Shown here: piece by piece, positions 24,850 to 36,835 of the stretch
Position numbering within the stretch: the stretch's first letter is position 1
Layout of the letters: the number at the start of each line of letters is the position of its first letter
Assembly: GCF_002776525.5 (NCBI RefSeq)
Contig: NC_045439.1
Coordinates: 161,603,485-161,667,484, forward strand
Length of the DNA stretch: 64,000 bases
Source: Piliocolobus tephrosceles
Lineage: Eukaryota; Chordata; Mammalia; Primates; Cercopithecidae
Direction of reading: 5' to 3'
Position numbers and translations under genes: made by a program
The notes under the pieces: generated by a model
Told to the model about the DNA's origin: nothing
The model's input: the letters and a program-made list of their open reading frames with translations, nothing else
Database searches by the model: none

Positions 24850-25470
24850 CACATGCATGTGTTTTTATAGTAGAATGATTTGTGTTCCTTTGGGTATATA
24901 CCCAATAATAGGATTGTTGGGTCAAATGTTTGCTCTAAGTTCTTTGAGAAATCGCCATACTACTTTCCACAGTGGCTGAACTAATTTACATTCCCATCAG
25001 CAGTGGATAAGCGTTCCTTTTTCTCTACAACCTCACCAGCATCTGTTATTTTTTGGCTTCCTAATAATAGCCATTCTGATAGTGTGAGATGGTATCTCAT
25101 TGTGGTTTTGATTTGCATTTCTCTAAAGACCAGTGATGTTGAGCATTTTTCCATATGCTTGTTCGCTGTATATATGTCTCCTTTTGAGAAGTGTCTGTTT
25201 CATGTCCTTTACCCATTATTGATGGGGTTGTTTGTTTTTTGCTTGTTGGTTTATTTAATTTCCTTACGGATTCTGGATATTGGATTTTTATTGGATGCAT
25301 AGTTTGCAAATATTTTCATCCATTCTGTAGGTTGTTTAGTCTGTTGATAGTTTCTCTTACTATGCAGAAGCTCTTTGGTTTAATTAGGTCTCTTTTGTCA
25401 ATTTTTGCTTTTTCTGCAATTTCTTTTGATGTATTCATCATGAAATCTTGTTCAGTACATGCTATCCACT

Positions 25471-27338
25471 TTCCATCTTCTCTTTCTGGAGCGTAATACA
25501 AACTATTACTAAACATACTACAGCTACTGTTACATATGACAGGTAACTGGTATTGAATTGAAATTAGCCTTAAGTGTTCCCAGCATATGGGCCTTTTAAA
25601 ATTAATTCAGCTAAATAATTATATTTTATGTGCATTACAATAACAGAAAAGATTCACATCCAGAATCAGTGTTGAAAATATGTAAGTATGTATTAACCTA
25701 CTCAAATGCATTAGAACATAATCACTAAATATTTGGCATTAGTTTATACTGTTAATCTGGAGGGTTAAACATGAGCCCACATGGCTAAAAAGAGTGACTC
25801 ACTCGCAATTGTCTCATATTCTGAATATTTGTATTGCAGGTTCAGGTGACTTTTTCTTATCACTCAAAAAATGTGCGTATGCCCTTAATTTTCATTCCAA
25901 AAATGTGATGAACAGTTCTTCCTAATATAGATGGGATAGGAATCTTTTGGCTGACAATTACTCAGAGATTCAGTCGAGAATTGAATCTGGGGTACTCTGC
26001 TGTGCTAGAAGTTGGCAGGCCTGTGTGGCCTCCATAAATAAAACTAATTAATCTGGCTGTTTTTTAAAATTCCCATATTGCTTGTCTAAACATTGGGTGC
26101 TGGTAGCTTTTTTTTTTTTTTTTTTTAACATTCTTCCCTCACCACTCCCTACTATCCCCCTGCAAAAGGGCACACGCCTCAATTTTGTAAGTTGGAAGGA
26201 AAGGAAAAGAGAGAATATTAATCTGGTAAGTGGCACCAGCAGAGCAGCCACTGCTCACTTTCCGGGTCACCGTGAGCGGACGTCTCTGCAGCGCTCCCCT
26301 GGGGTAAAGCTCAGCTGAGGCCATGATGGGTGTCAGTCGGCCTTTTCGATGGCACCTCGCCAGGGGCTGGGTCAGAAGAAAATCCAAGATCTGTTCCCAT
26401 TCTCAGTTCACCTGCAGCCCCCATGGTTGAGGAATGTTCCCAGAGAAGAGAGGGAGGGGTGGGACAGGGCGAGGATGTAGAGCAAGGAGACGGAAGGAAG
26501 TGTAGGGGACGGCATGGCAGGCTCTGACAGTCCTCGGTTGAACCCAGACTCTGCTCCTGGTGCTGTCTGGAGGACACTGCGTCCCCAGCTCACTCTTTAG
26601 CTGCCCTGGGCATGGACACATACTCCACAGGTGCACCCTGGACTGCTGTGGGCTCCTCTAGGCTGACATAAAGACTTCCAAGTTGAGAGAGCTTGAATAC
26701 TGATAGCAAACCGTGTAGAACGAGCCGTCAGTGTTGAAATAGGGTGGGTTGGTCCTGGGTGTCTTTTTGTCTTTCTTCTCAGTTTTGTTCTGATGTCCCC
26801 TTACTGAGCTGGCTATGTAGACTGGAAAGTACTAGTCCTACCAAGATATTTGCATTTTTATCAGAGGACACATGACGATTGAAAAAACTGTTAGAATCCA
26901 ATATATACATACATGCATACTTACATATTTAGATAAACGAACAAGCAACAGTTCTAGCCAGGTAAGGAAGAAATTTAGGGAAGGCTGAGAAAGGTTTCCA
27001 GTATTTGTCAGCTTCTAATATGTATTTGTTTGCCTAGGACTTTACCTCGGGAGCCTACTGCTAAGACCATAGTATGTTCTAAGTGCTCAGGGAAAGCTAA
27101 CGATGCTTACATCAGGACAGTTCTCATCCTCAAGGCAATGAGAGCCTTTTGAGGCCCAAACAGCATCATCACTCCAAATTTGGAGCCAGATTCAAAAGGG
27201 CAGCCAGGAAAGGCTGGCCATCCTACAGTGACACCACGCATGCCCCAGCACAGAACTCACCACCTCTCCTAGGATGTAAAGCGTTCTTAAAGTGGGAGTC
27301 CTAGACTCCTCAGGCAACTTCTTCGTCCTCTTCCTCTT
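25471..27338. other. Unique intronic sequence
   Basis: No repeat recognised apart from a 17-20 base T run at 26108-26127. Open frames near 26.1-26.6 kb overlap on both strands and look random. Confidence 0.5.
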
Positions 27339-27442
27339 CCTGTCTCTTTCCTCCTCCTCCTGCTCCTCCTGCTTCTCCTGCTCCTCCTGCTCCTCCTCCA
27401 TCTCCTCCATCTCCTCCACCTCCTCCTGCTTTTGCTTCTTCT
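27339..27442. repeat. (TCC/TGC)n imperfect trinucleotide repeat
   Basis: Runs of TCC with interspersed TGC, CTC and CAT units. Pure polypyrimidine over long stretches, leading into the tail of an antisense Alu. Read backwards it encodes a Glu-rich frame, which is an artefact. Confidence 0.9.
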
Positions 27443-27454
27443 TCTTTCTTCTTT

Positions 27455-27625
27455 TTTTGGCTCTCACTCCGTCATCCAGGCTGGAGTGCAGTGGCGCGAT
27501 CATGGATTACTGCAACCTCTGCCTCCAGGGCTCAGATGATCCTCCCACCTCAGCCTCCCAAGTAGCTGGAACTACAGGTGCATACTACCAAGCCTGGCTA
27601 AGTTTTGTAGTGTTTGTGGAGCAGG
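27455..27625 (-). mobile_element. Alu fragment, antisense
   Basis: 'ggctctcactccgtcatcc' through 'ggctggagtgcagtggcgcg' to 'agcctggctaagttttg'. Right arm only. Confidence 0.9.
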
Positions 27626-28317
27626 GGTTGCATACCTAAGCTAAGGTGTTGCACACAAGGCTGATGTGTCACATACCTAGGCTGGTAGCTTGGGATCTAG
27701 GGTAGTTTGTTGGATCCCCAGAGCTGCATGCCACCGCTCCTCCATCCGTGCCTTCCTAGGAATCTTGTCCTCTCTCTGTTTGTGCTTTCGCCTGAAAGAA
27801 AGATTCTTCATCAAGGAACACCCAGGCCCCAGAATGAACAAGGTGATAACTTTAGCAATCAGGGTAAGCAGCTAATTAAATATTCTAAAAACGTAGTAAC
27901 TTTGCTTGGTTCTTTTACCTAGAACAACTGAGATAGCTTCACTGTGGTCAAAACAATAGCCCCAGGCATTTCTAAATTTAAGAGAAGATCGAGGGTAACA
28001 TCAGTTTGGCTCTTGGAAAATAGCAGGGTTGGATTAAGTTGGGACTGGCCAGCTTCATGCTCTCAAGTCATTTCCACACCATTTTCCACCTTCTCTCTTG
28101 AAGCCCTTGCCTCCCTTGAGCTTCACTTTCACACATTTCCCCCTCCCCTTTCTCATCTCTCTTCTTCTCTATTTTAAAACAAACCCATATCCCAAACTCC
28201 TTGTTGTTGTAGATGCGGGACCTGCTCGGTTTGAAAGACCTTAATCTCCATTGCCTTTGCCGTTCCACTATCCCCAGATCTGGTCCTTGACATAACTCAG
28301 AGCAGCTTAAACTCTGA
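27626..28317. other. Unique intronic sequence
   Basis: No repeat or coding signal recognised. Short near-repeats of 'cacatacctaggctggtag' type at 27620-27690. Confidence 0.45.
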
Positions 28318-28653
28318 GGTTTTTTTTTGTTTTGTTTTGTTTCTTTGTTTTGTTTTTGATATGGAGTCTCTCTTGGTCGTCCAGGGTGGAGTGCAATGGC
28401 GCAATCTTGGCTCACTACAAGTTCCACCTCCTGGGTTCCAGCGATTCTCCTGCCTCAGCCTCTGGAGTAGCTGAGATTACAGGCCCGCACCACCACGCCT
28501 GGCTAATTCTTGTATTTTCAGTAGAGACAGGGTTTCGCCATGTTGGCCAGGCTGGACTTGAACTGGCTGGTCTCGAACTCCTGACCTCAAGTGATCTGCC
28601 TGCCTCGGCATCCCAAAGTGCTGGGATTACAGGTGTGAGCCACTGCCCCTAGG
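28318..28653 (-). mobile_element. AluS, antisense, with small internal duplication
   Basis: (TTTTG)n tail at 28320-28358 and a full-length body ending 'gccactgcccctaggc'. Flanked by AAACTCTGAG (28308-28317) and AAACACTGAG (28654-28663). 'cttgaactggctggtctcgaactcc' shows a short internal duplication near 28556-28580. Confidence 0.95.
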
Positions 28654-28663
28654 CAAACACTGA

Positions 28664-29260
28664 GATTCTTATTCTTACTTTAAATTCAGACCACAGCATC
28701 TACTTTTTCAATTCTGCAGCTCTCTTAGGACTTTCGGAAATGTTCTTTATCTTTATTGTGCTGTGTACAACTTTGACACTTTCTTCAGAAAAACGCGTCT
28801 CTCTCTCTGCTTCAATGATGTATCTTCTCCTCTGTCACTGTCCCCTTCCTAGTTTCTCTTCCTCCTTCCATCACCCAGATTCCTGGCCTTTCAATAAGTA
28901 TCTTTCAGTCTCTTCTCTTCATTTTATACGGTATTTTATTTGATAGTAACACCAGCCTTTGTGGCTTCAACCTCCATCCTCATGTATTAAAATATATTTT
29001 CCAATCTGCTACTTTAGCCTAGATCAGGATACTACTTAGATCTACAATTCTAATTTACTTCTGGAAAATTGAGGTGCATGGCTATTCTGTCGGATTCTAG
29101 AAGTTCTCACATACAGAATCTTAACACATTTTCATTGAGTTCAGTAGTGGCGGATAACTAAATAGCTTACTTTTTCTGCTGCTCTTTGTTCCTTCTTGTA
29201 GATCCAAGCTTCCATATGCTATAATTTATTAATAGTGTAAAGAATATTTTAAAATATTTT
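28664..29260. other. Intronic sequence, unassigned
   Basis: C/T-rich near 28800-28930. No family named with confidence. Confidence 0.4.
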
Positions 29261-29740
29261 GAATACTGCAGATCAGATGGAGATGAATTCTCTAATATTT
29301 TTCTGTGTGAAGATGTTTATTTCATCTTGATTTTTGAAGGTCATTTTTTGGGGTACAGAATTGTGGGCTAATATTTTTTTATTTCGTACTTGAAAAAATC
29401 TCACACCACTTTTTTTTTTATTTCTGTTGTTTTTTATAAGATGTCAGCCATGATCTTAACAATTTTTATTATTTATGCAATGTACGTTTTGTTGACTCAT
29501 CTTAAGGCTTTTTTTTAATTAACTTTTTGGCAGTTTAATAGTGATGTGTCCAGGCATATGGTTTTCATGTTTATCATTCTTGGAGTTGGATGAAGTGCTC
29601 AGATCTGTGATTTGATGTATTTCATCACTTTTGGGAAATTCTTGACTATAATCTTTACAGATATATTTTAAAATCTCAATATATTTTTGCGGGATGATTT
29701 ATATATATATTCTCTTTGTAACACATTAGATGTTACTGGG
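29261..29740 (-). mobile_element. L1M ORF1-region fragment, antisense
   Basis: 'gaagatgtttatttcatctt', 'gatgtcagccatgatcttaa' and 'tgggaaattcttgactataa' follow the antisense ORF1 pattern of old L1s. Confidence 0.6.
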
Positions 29741-29829
29741 TTGTGTGCTTTTTCAAGGCTGTATTAACTCTATAGGAAGGAATGGATATGGGGAGTGCAT
29801 CACCATATCCAAGGTAGGCTCTCTTTCCT

Positions 29830-30060
29830 ACACCACAGTCAATCTTTATCTTAGTACCTGGTTTTATTCCTTTCGTAGTACTCATAACTATAAAAAACAG
29901 TTGGTTTATTGATTAGCTTACTTGTTTAATCTCTGTTTTATCCACTGTGATTTAAATGCTATGAAAGTAGGGACTTTATGTCTTGATTATGCTCTATCCT
30001 CAGATGTTAGAACTCTGTGTAGCTCAGCAGTCTTCCACTAATTGTTGAATGAATAGTGGT
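29830..30060 (+). repeat. L2 3' end fragment
   Basis: 'gctatgaaagtagggacttta' and 'aattgttgaatgaatag' match the L2 3' end ('...gcagggacttt...tgttgaatgaatg'). Confidence 0.6.
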
Positions 30061-30431
30061 AAGCAGAAAGGCAAAAACAAGATTTACTTACCACTTACAC
30101 TAGAAGGGAGGCTGTTAAAAGGTACCTATTAATAAAACTCTTCAAACAATTTATAATACTGGAAATGTTGAATTGTAAAAATAGATTGAAAAGTGAAAGA
30201 AATTTGAAATAATTCAGTGAAAAATAAAATATTTTGTAGTAGTTAGGCTTATCGGCTGTAATAGAATCATAGGACTTCACATCTGGATTTCTGACTACTT
30301 TAAGATACTTCATATGAGTGGAATCTTAACATATTTATCCTTTTGTGATTGGCTTATTTCACTAAACATGATGTCCTCAAAGTTCATCCACATAGTAGAA
30401 CATGACAGGATTTCTTCATTGTATTTATTTA

Positions 30432-30728
30432 TTTTTTTTGAGACGGAGTCTCGCTCTGTCGCCCAGGCTGGAGTGCAGTGGCCCGATCTCAGCTCACTGC
30501 AAGCTCCGCCTCCCGGGTTCACGCCATTCTCCTGCCTCAGCCTCCAGAGCAGCTGGGACTACAGGCGCCCGCCACCTTGCCCGGCTAGTTTTTTTTTTTT
30601 TTGTATTTTTAGTAGAGACGGGGTTTCACCGTGTTAGCCAGGATGGTCTCGATCTCCTGACCTCGTGATCCACCCGTCTCGGCCTCCCAAAGTGCTGGGA
30701 TTACAGGCTTGAGCCACTGCGCCCGGCC
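30432..30728 (-). mobile_element. AluY of Old World monkey (AluYR-like) type, antisense
   Basis: Very little decayed, with most CpGs intact. On the minus strand it reads 'ggctcaagcctgtaatcc' and 'actagccgggcaagg'. Flanked by GATTTCTTCATT (30409-30420) and GATTTCTTTATT (30731-30742) as target duplication. One of the youngest insertions here. Confidence 0.95.
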
Positions 30729-32516
30729 CCGATTTCTTTATTTTTTAAGGCTGAAAAATATTGTATGTATATGCCATATATTCTTTTTTCATTCACATGT
30801 TGATTGACATTTCTGTTCCTTCTACATCTTGGCTATTGTGATGTGCAGGAGTTTTTAAGTTTAATGTAGTCCATTTGTCTATTTTTGCTTCTGTTTCCTG
30901 AGCTTTTACTGTCATATCCAAGAAATTATTACCAAATTCAACATAATTAATCTTTTCCACTGTTTTCTTGTAGACATTTTATAGTTTTTGGTCTCATATT
31001 TAGGCTTTTGATCCATTTTGAGTTAAATTTTGTATATGATATATAGTAAGAGTGCTAACCTCATTCTTCTGCATATGGAGATACAATTGTCCCTGCATCA
31101 TTTATAGACACTGTCCTTTTCTCATTTTGTAGTCTTGGCATCATTGTTGAAATTCATTTGGCTACTTTATGCAAGGATTTAAGTATGGTTTCTCTATTCA
31201 GTTCCATTGGTCTATATATATGTCTTTATACCAGTATCACACTGTTTGATTTTGTAGTAAGTTTTCAAACTAGGAAGTGTCAGACCTCCAACTTTCTTTT
31301 TTCCCCCCAAGATTGTTTTAGTTATTTGGGGTCCCTTGAGACTCCATATAATTTTAGAATTGGCTTTTCTATTTCTGCCAAAAATGCTTTTGGTGTTTAT
31401 ACTGGAATTATATTGAATCTGTAGATTGCTTTGAATAGGATTGACATCTTAACAATATTAGGCCTTCCAATCTGTGAAAGCAAGATGTCTTTTTACTTAC
31501 TGGTGTTTTTCTTAATTTCTACAAACAATGTTTTGTAGTTTTTGGTGTATAAGTCCTTTGCCTCTTTAGTTGAGTTTATTCCAAAGTATTTTATTATTTT
31601 TAATGCTATTGTAAATGGAATTGTTTCATTAATTTCTTTTTTTGTTGTTGTTAATGTATGTAAACACAACTGTCTTTTGAGTGTTGATTTTATATTCAGC
31701 AACTTTGCTGACTTTATTAGTTTTAACATTTGTGTGTGCATGTGCAATTTTTACAGTCGTCTACATCTAAGATCATGTTGTCTGTGACTAGAGAAAATAA
31801 TACTTCTTTCCCAAGTTGGATGGTTTTATTTCTTTTTGAGCAGAATTTCTTCCAGTACTATGTTGAGTAGAAGCAGTGAATGCAAGCATTCATCTTTTGT
31901 TCCTCATCTTAGAAAAAAGCTTTTAGCCATCGAGGATGAGGTTAGCTGTGGGCTTTTTATGTATGGCCTTTTTTTATGTTGAGATAGTTTTCCTCTATTC
32001 CTGTGGTATTGAGTGCTTTTTATGATGAAAGGCTGTGGAATTTTGTCAGATACTTTTTTGGGATCAATTGAGAATGTGCATTTTTAAAAATTCATTCTGT
32101 TAATATAGCATAATATATTGATTGATTTTTTTTGTATGTTGAACCATCCTTGCATTTCAGGAATAAATCCCACTTGGCCATGATGTATAACAGTTTTAAG
32201 TGCTATTGAATTCTGTTTTCTAGTATTTTGTTGAGGGTTTGTCATCAAAATTGTCAAGGGTATTGGCCTATACTTTTCTTTTGACTTTGCCTGCCTTTGC
32301 TATCAGGGTAATGCTGTCCTTATAGAATGAGTTTGGAAGTATTCCCCCTCTTTATTTGTCTTGGCAGAGTTTAAGAAAGGATTAGTGTTTTTTCTTCTTT
32401 AAATGTTTGGTAGAATCCCTGGTGAAGCCACCTGGTCTTGAGCTTTTCAGTGACAGGAAGTTTTTGTTACTGATTCAATCTCCTTACTAGTCAGAGATTG
32501 CTTAAGATTTTTTTTT

Positions 32517-32806
32517 TTCTCCTGAGATAGGGTCTCACTCTGTCACCTAGACTAGAGTGCAGTGGCGTGATCATGGCTCACTGTAGTCTTGACCTCACTG
32601 GGCTCATGTCATCTTTCCACCTCAATCTTCTGAGTAGCTGGGACCACAGGTATGCACCACCTCTCCTGGCTAATTTTTGTATTTTTTGTGGATAGAGAGT
32701 TTTGCCATGTTGTTCAGGCTGATCTTTAACTCCTGGGCTCAAGCGATTCACCTGCCTTGGCCTCCCAAAGTGCTGGGATTACAGATGGGAGCCACTGTGC
32801 CTGGCC
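32517..32806 (-). mobile_element. AluJ inside L1M, antisense
   Basis: T-run, 'gagatagggtctcactctgtc', ending 'gccactgtgcctggcc'. AAGATTTTTT flanks on both sides (32513 and 32807). Confidence 0.95.
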
Positions 32807-34188
32807 AAGATTTTTTATTGTTTCATGAATGAGTCTTGGTGGGTTATATGCTTCTAAGAATATTTATTTCTTCTAGTTTATCAAGTTTGTTGGCATACAA
32901 TTATTCATAATAGTCTCACAATTCTTATTTTTGTGACATCGGTTGTAACATTCTTTCATTTTTAAGTATAGTTACTTGAGTCTTCTCTCATTTTTTCTTA
33001 GTCTAGCTAAGGGTTTATATATTTCATTGATCTTTTTGAAGAATCAGCTCTTGGTTTTGTTGATTTTTTTCTGTTTTCTATTTCCTATTTCGTTTATCCC
33101 TGTACAATCTGTATTATTTGCTTTCTTCAGCTACATTTCTTTAATTATATTTTTTTCTAGTTTTTTGAGGGTGTAAACTTAGACTGTTGATTTGAGGCTT
33201 TTCCTCCTTTTTAAATGTAAGTCTTTACTGCTATAAATTTCTTCCTTTGTACTGCTTTTGTTGTAGGCCATAAGTTTTGATATGTTGTGTTTTCTTTATT
33301 TGTCTCCATATATTTTCTAAGTTTCCTTGTGATTTCTCCTTTGACCCTTTGGTTGTTTAAGACTAAATTATTCAATTTCCATATCTTTGTGAATTTTCCT
33401 GTTTTGCTTTCCTGTTGATTTGTTTCATTCTATTGTACTTTGAGTGATTAAATCTTAAATGTGTTAAAACTTGTTTTGTGGACTAACATGTCTTCTGTCT
33501 TTGAGAATGTCTGTGCTTGAGGAGAAGGTGTATTTTGCTTTTGTTGGGTGGAGTGTTCAGAATATGTCTGTCAGGTCCAGTTGGTTTGTTGTGTTGTTCA
33601 AGTCTTCTGTTTCTTTGCTTATCTTCTGTCTGGTTCTTTATATAACTGAAAGTGAAATATTGAAGTCTCCTACTATTATTGTGCTGCTGTCTAGTTGTCT
33701 CTTCAGCTCTGCCAATGTTTACCTTATAAGTTTGGGAACTCTAATGTTAGATGTATATATATTTACGGTTGTTATGTCTTTCTTGTGAATGGACCCTTTT
33801 ATTACTGAATAACAATCTTCTTTATGTCTTGTGGCATAAAATCTTTTGACTTAAAATCTCTTTTGTCCAATACAAATGTAGTCGCCCTTACTTTCTTTAG
33901 ATTCCCATTTGCATAGAATATCTTTTCTCATCCTTTCACTTTTAACCTATGTATGTCCTTAGATCTAAAGTGAGTCTCTTGAAGACAGTATGTTCTTTGA
34001 TCTTTTTAAAATCCATTTAGTCAATCTCTATATTTTAATTAGGATTGTAATCCATTTACTTAGAAAGTAATTACTGATAGGGAAGGACTTACTGTTGCCA
34101 TTTTGTTAAATTTTTTTTTCCTGGATGTGTTATAGCTTTCTGCCCTTCCTTTCCTCTCTTGCTGCTCACTTTCTTTTGTGTTTGATTT

Positions 34189-34189
<1 letters not shown>

Positions 34190-34263
<74 letters not shown>

Positions 34264-34372
34264 CTCTCTCTCTTTCTTTCTCTTTCTTTCTCTCTCTCTT
34301 TCTTTTCTTCCTTTCCTCCCCTTCCCCCTTCCCCCTTCCCCCTTCCCCCTTCCCCCTTCCCTTCCCTTCCCA
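34190..34372. repeat. (TTTC)n microsatellite grading into (TTCCCCC)n
   Basis: About 18 perfect TTTC units, then TCTC/TTTC mixtures, then TTCCCCC repeated at 7-bp spacing near 34317-34362. It is the expanded and mutated poly(T) tail of the adjoining antisense Alu. Confidence 0.97.
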
Positions 34373-34654
34373 GATGGAGTCTTGCTTTGTTGCCCAGGCT
34401 GGAGTGCAGTGGTACAATCTTGGCTCACTGCAAGCTCTGCCTCCCAGGTTCATGCCATTTTCCTGCCTCAGCCTGCCAAGTAGCTGGGACTACAGGCGCC
34501 CGCCACCATGCCCAGCTAATTTTGTTTTTGTATTTTTAGTACAGACGGGGTTTCACCATGTTAGCCAGGATGGTCTCAATCTCCTGACCTCGTGATCTGC
34601 CTGTCTCGGCCTCCCAAAGTGTTGGGATTACAGGTGTGAGCTGCCATGCCTGGC
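34373..34654 (-). mobile_element. AluY, antisense
   Basis: 'agatggagtcttgctttgttg' to 'gctgccatgcctggc'. The whole insertion, tail included, is flanked by a perfect 13-bp target duplication TGTGTTTGATTTT at 34177-34189 and 34655-34667. Confidence 0.96.
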
Positions 34655-35194
34655 TGTGTTTGATTTTTTTGAGTGATATGTTTTGATTCCCTTTTGATTT
34701 TCCTTTGTGTATATTCTATAGATATTTTCTTCCTGGTTACCATTACAATTACATGAAATGTAACAATCTCTTTTAAACTGATAATTTCAATTGCATATAA
34801 AATTCATACTTCTGCTGTTGATTTCTTGTTTCATCCCATTGTGGTCAAATACAATACTTTGAATAATTTAAATCTTCTTAATGTGTTAAGACTTATCTTA
34901 ACAAGTCTTAAATCTTGACTTGTCTTTAAGACTTGTCTTCCCACACTTTATGTTGTTGATGACTTCAGTTACCTCTTTGTATACTGTGTATGCATTAATA
35001 TAGTTTTCTGATTACTTTTTACACTTTGTTTTTTTAAATTTTAAAAGTAATTTCTATCTATTTATATGGCTTAATGTTGCTGTTTATCATTCTTCCACTT
35101 CAATTTGAAGGACTACTTTCAGTATTTCTTACATGGCAGCTCTAGTCATGATGAACTCTCTTGGTTCCTTTCCTTTTCTTTTTTCTTTCTTTCT

Positions 35195-35275
35195 TTCTTT
35201 TTTTTATTTTTTATTTTTCAAGACAAAGTCTCACTCTGTCACCTAGGCTGGAGTGCAGTGGCTCTATCACTTCAG
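35195..35275 (-). mobile_element. Short Alu fragment, antisense
   Basis: T-rich start, then 'caagacaaagtctcactctg' and 'ggctggagtgcagtggctc', ending abruptly within the right arm. Inserted in the ORF1 part of the L1M. Confidence 0.88.
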
Positions 35276-36225
35276 CTTTACTTCATCTGAGAATGTCTTA
35301 CATTCTTTTTCATTTTTGAAGGAGAGTTTTTACCATATATAGTATTCTTGGTTGATTTTATTTTCCTTTCAGCATTTTGAATATATTATCCAACTTCATT
35401 CTGTCCTGTAAGGTTGCTGCTGAGAAATGAGGTTGTAATCTAATACAAGCTCCCTTGTACAAGATGAGTCACTTTTCTCTTTTTGCTTTCAAGATTCTCA
35501 CTGTCTGTGACTTTTGACAGTTGGATTATGATGTGTCTCTTTGTAGATCTCTTTATTTTTATTCTACTTATGGTTCTTTTAGCTTCTTGATTATGTATGT
35601 CCATTTCTTTCCTCAGATTTGGGAAGTTTTCAGCCATCATTTCTTCAAATAGTCTCTTTCCCCGTTTGTTCCTTTTAAATTCCCATAATGCATATGTTAT
35701 TCTGCTTGACACTCTACCATAAGTCCATTAGGCTTTCTCTGCTTTGCTTCACTCTTTTTTTGTTTTTGCTTCTTTGTCTTGATAATTTAAAAAGTCCTGT
35801 TCTTGAATTTGCTGGTTCTTTCTTCTATCTGATCAAGTCTGCTATTGAGTACTTCTTGTGAATTTTTAAATTCACTTAATTTATTCCTCACTCTCGCTAG
35901 TTACGTTTGGTTCTTCTTCTTAGTTTCTCTTTTCTGATATTATCATTTTGTTCATTTTTTTAGAATTTCATTAATTTTTTCCATCTGCGCCTTCTTTTAT
36001 GTCCTTGAACATCCTTACGACAGTTATTTTGAATTATCTATATGTTAATTCATATATTCCCATGCCTTTAGGGTTAGTTTCAGGATATTTAATTTGTGAC
36101 CTTGGGCCCAGTCTTTGTGGTCAGGTTTCATGCAGGGACTTTCACCAATCAGCATGGCCAGAGATCCTGGAGACGTCTAAAGCCTTTTCTGGGGATGTAT
36201 ACTCTTCAGACTTGCACACTTAATA

Positions 36226-36284
36226 TATTAGGTTGGTGCAAAAGTAATTTCCAAGAACCGCAATTACTTTTGCACTGAGTTAAT
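36226..36284 (+). mobile_element. MADE1 mariner-derived hairpin element, internally deleted
   Basis: 'ttaggttggtgcaaaagtaa' opens it and 'gcaattacttttgca' closes it. These are the terminal inverted repeats of MADE1 (Mariner, TA target). The centre is shortened to about 15 bp. MADE1 copies are known precursors of mir-548 family microRNAs. No evidence that this one is processed. Confidence 0.9.
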
Positions 36285-36835
36285 AATGGGTGTGTTGCCT
36301 TCTACTCAGGGGCTCCCTCTGATGTCTGTCTGTGGTACTGCAGCCTCTTTGGTGGTGTAGCAAACTCAGGTACTGGCACTCCCCCTACTGTCTTTCTGTG
36401 GTACTGCAGACTCCGGTGGTAAAACAAGCCATGTTCATTGCCTCTGTTCTGAGTCCACCAACCTGCCACCCTGTTCCTGTAAGCATTTAGATTCAGAGAA
36501 CACAGAAACCAGTCCCTTGGGCAGCACCACAAAAAGTCAGAACGTTGAAAATATTCTACTCTTTTCCTTCTTTCCTCAGAGAGAAGTTGGGAACGTTCTC
36601 CCGAACACACCCTGTGGTACTTGGGGAGAGGCACTCTGGCACGTGTGGGCCAGGAATTTTCCTACGGGGACTTCTGTGTGGTTGGCTTTGCACGGGCCGG
36701 GGTGCTGCAGAGACCTCTGAATTGTATTCGAGATCTCTCACAGAGGCAGTTGGTCTGTATCGTGTGGTTAAGTCAGCGGCTTCACGTGGAAAGTAGGGTC
36801 TGGGGTTTCCTACTCTGCCATCTTGCTGATGTCAC

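Larger units (their letters stand above)
23941..25470 (-). mobile_element. L1 (L1PB/L1MA-type) 3' end, antisense, split by two Alus
   Basis: 3' UTR signature 'cttcaggggtacagatgtagg' and 'aataggccaggtgtttgttg'. ORF2 end follows ('gggtatatacccaataatag', 'gtgagatggtatctcattgtg'). 5' truncated near 25470, about 1.1 kb of L1 without the Alus. Confidence 0.9.
30300..36835 (-). mobile_element. Near full-length old L1M, antisense, with nested Alus and MADE1
   Basis: Read on the minus strand: 5' UTR (about 36830-36290) beginning near 'gacatcagcaagatggcaga'. Next is ORF1, including AENFPNLRKEMDI at 35440-35712. Next is ORF2 (about 34900-30750), including IKYFGINSTKEAKDLYTKNY at 31493-31747, then a 3' region. 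About 5.2 kb remains without the inserted Alus, (TTTC)n and MADE1. Both ORFs are broken many times, so it cannot retrotranspose. Confidence 0.85.

Noticed and set aside
27192..27503. Glu-rich frame resembling an acidic protein
   Set aside because: Reverse translation of the TCC trinucleotide repeat.
34125..34595. 156-codon frame and its Lys/Arg/Glu-rich antisense partners
   Set aside because: Translation of (TTTC)n plus Alu.
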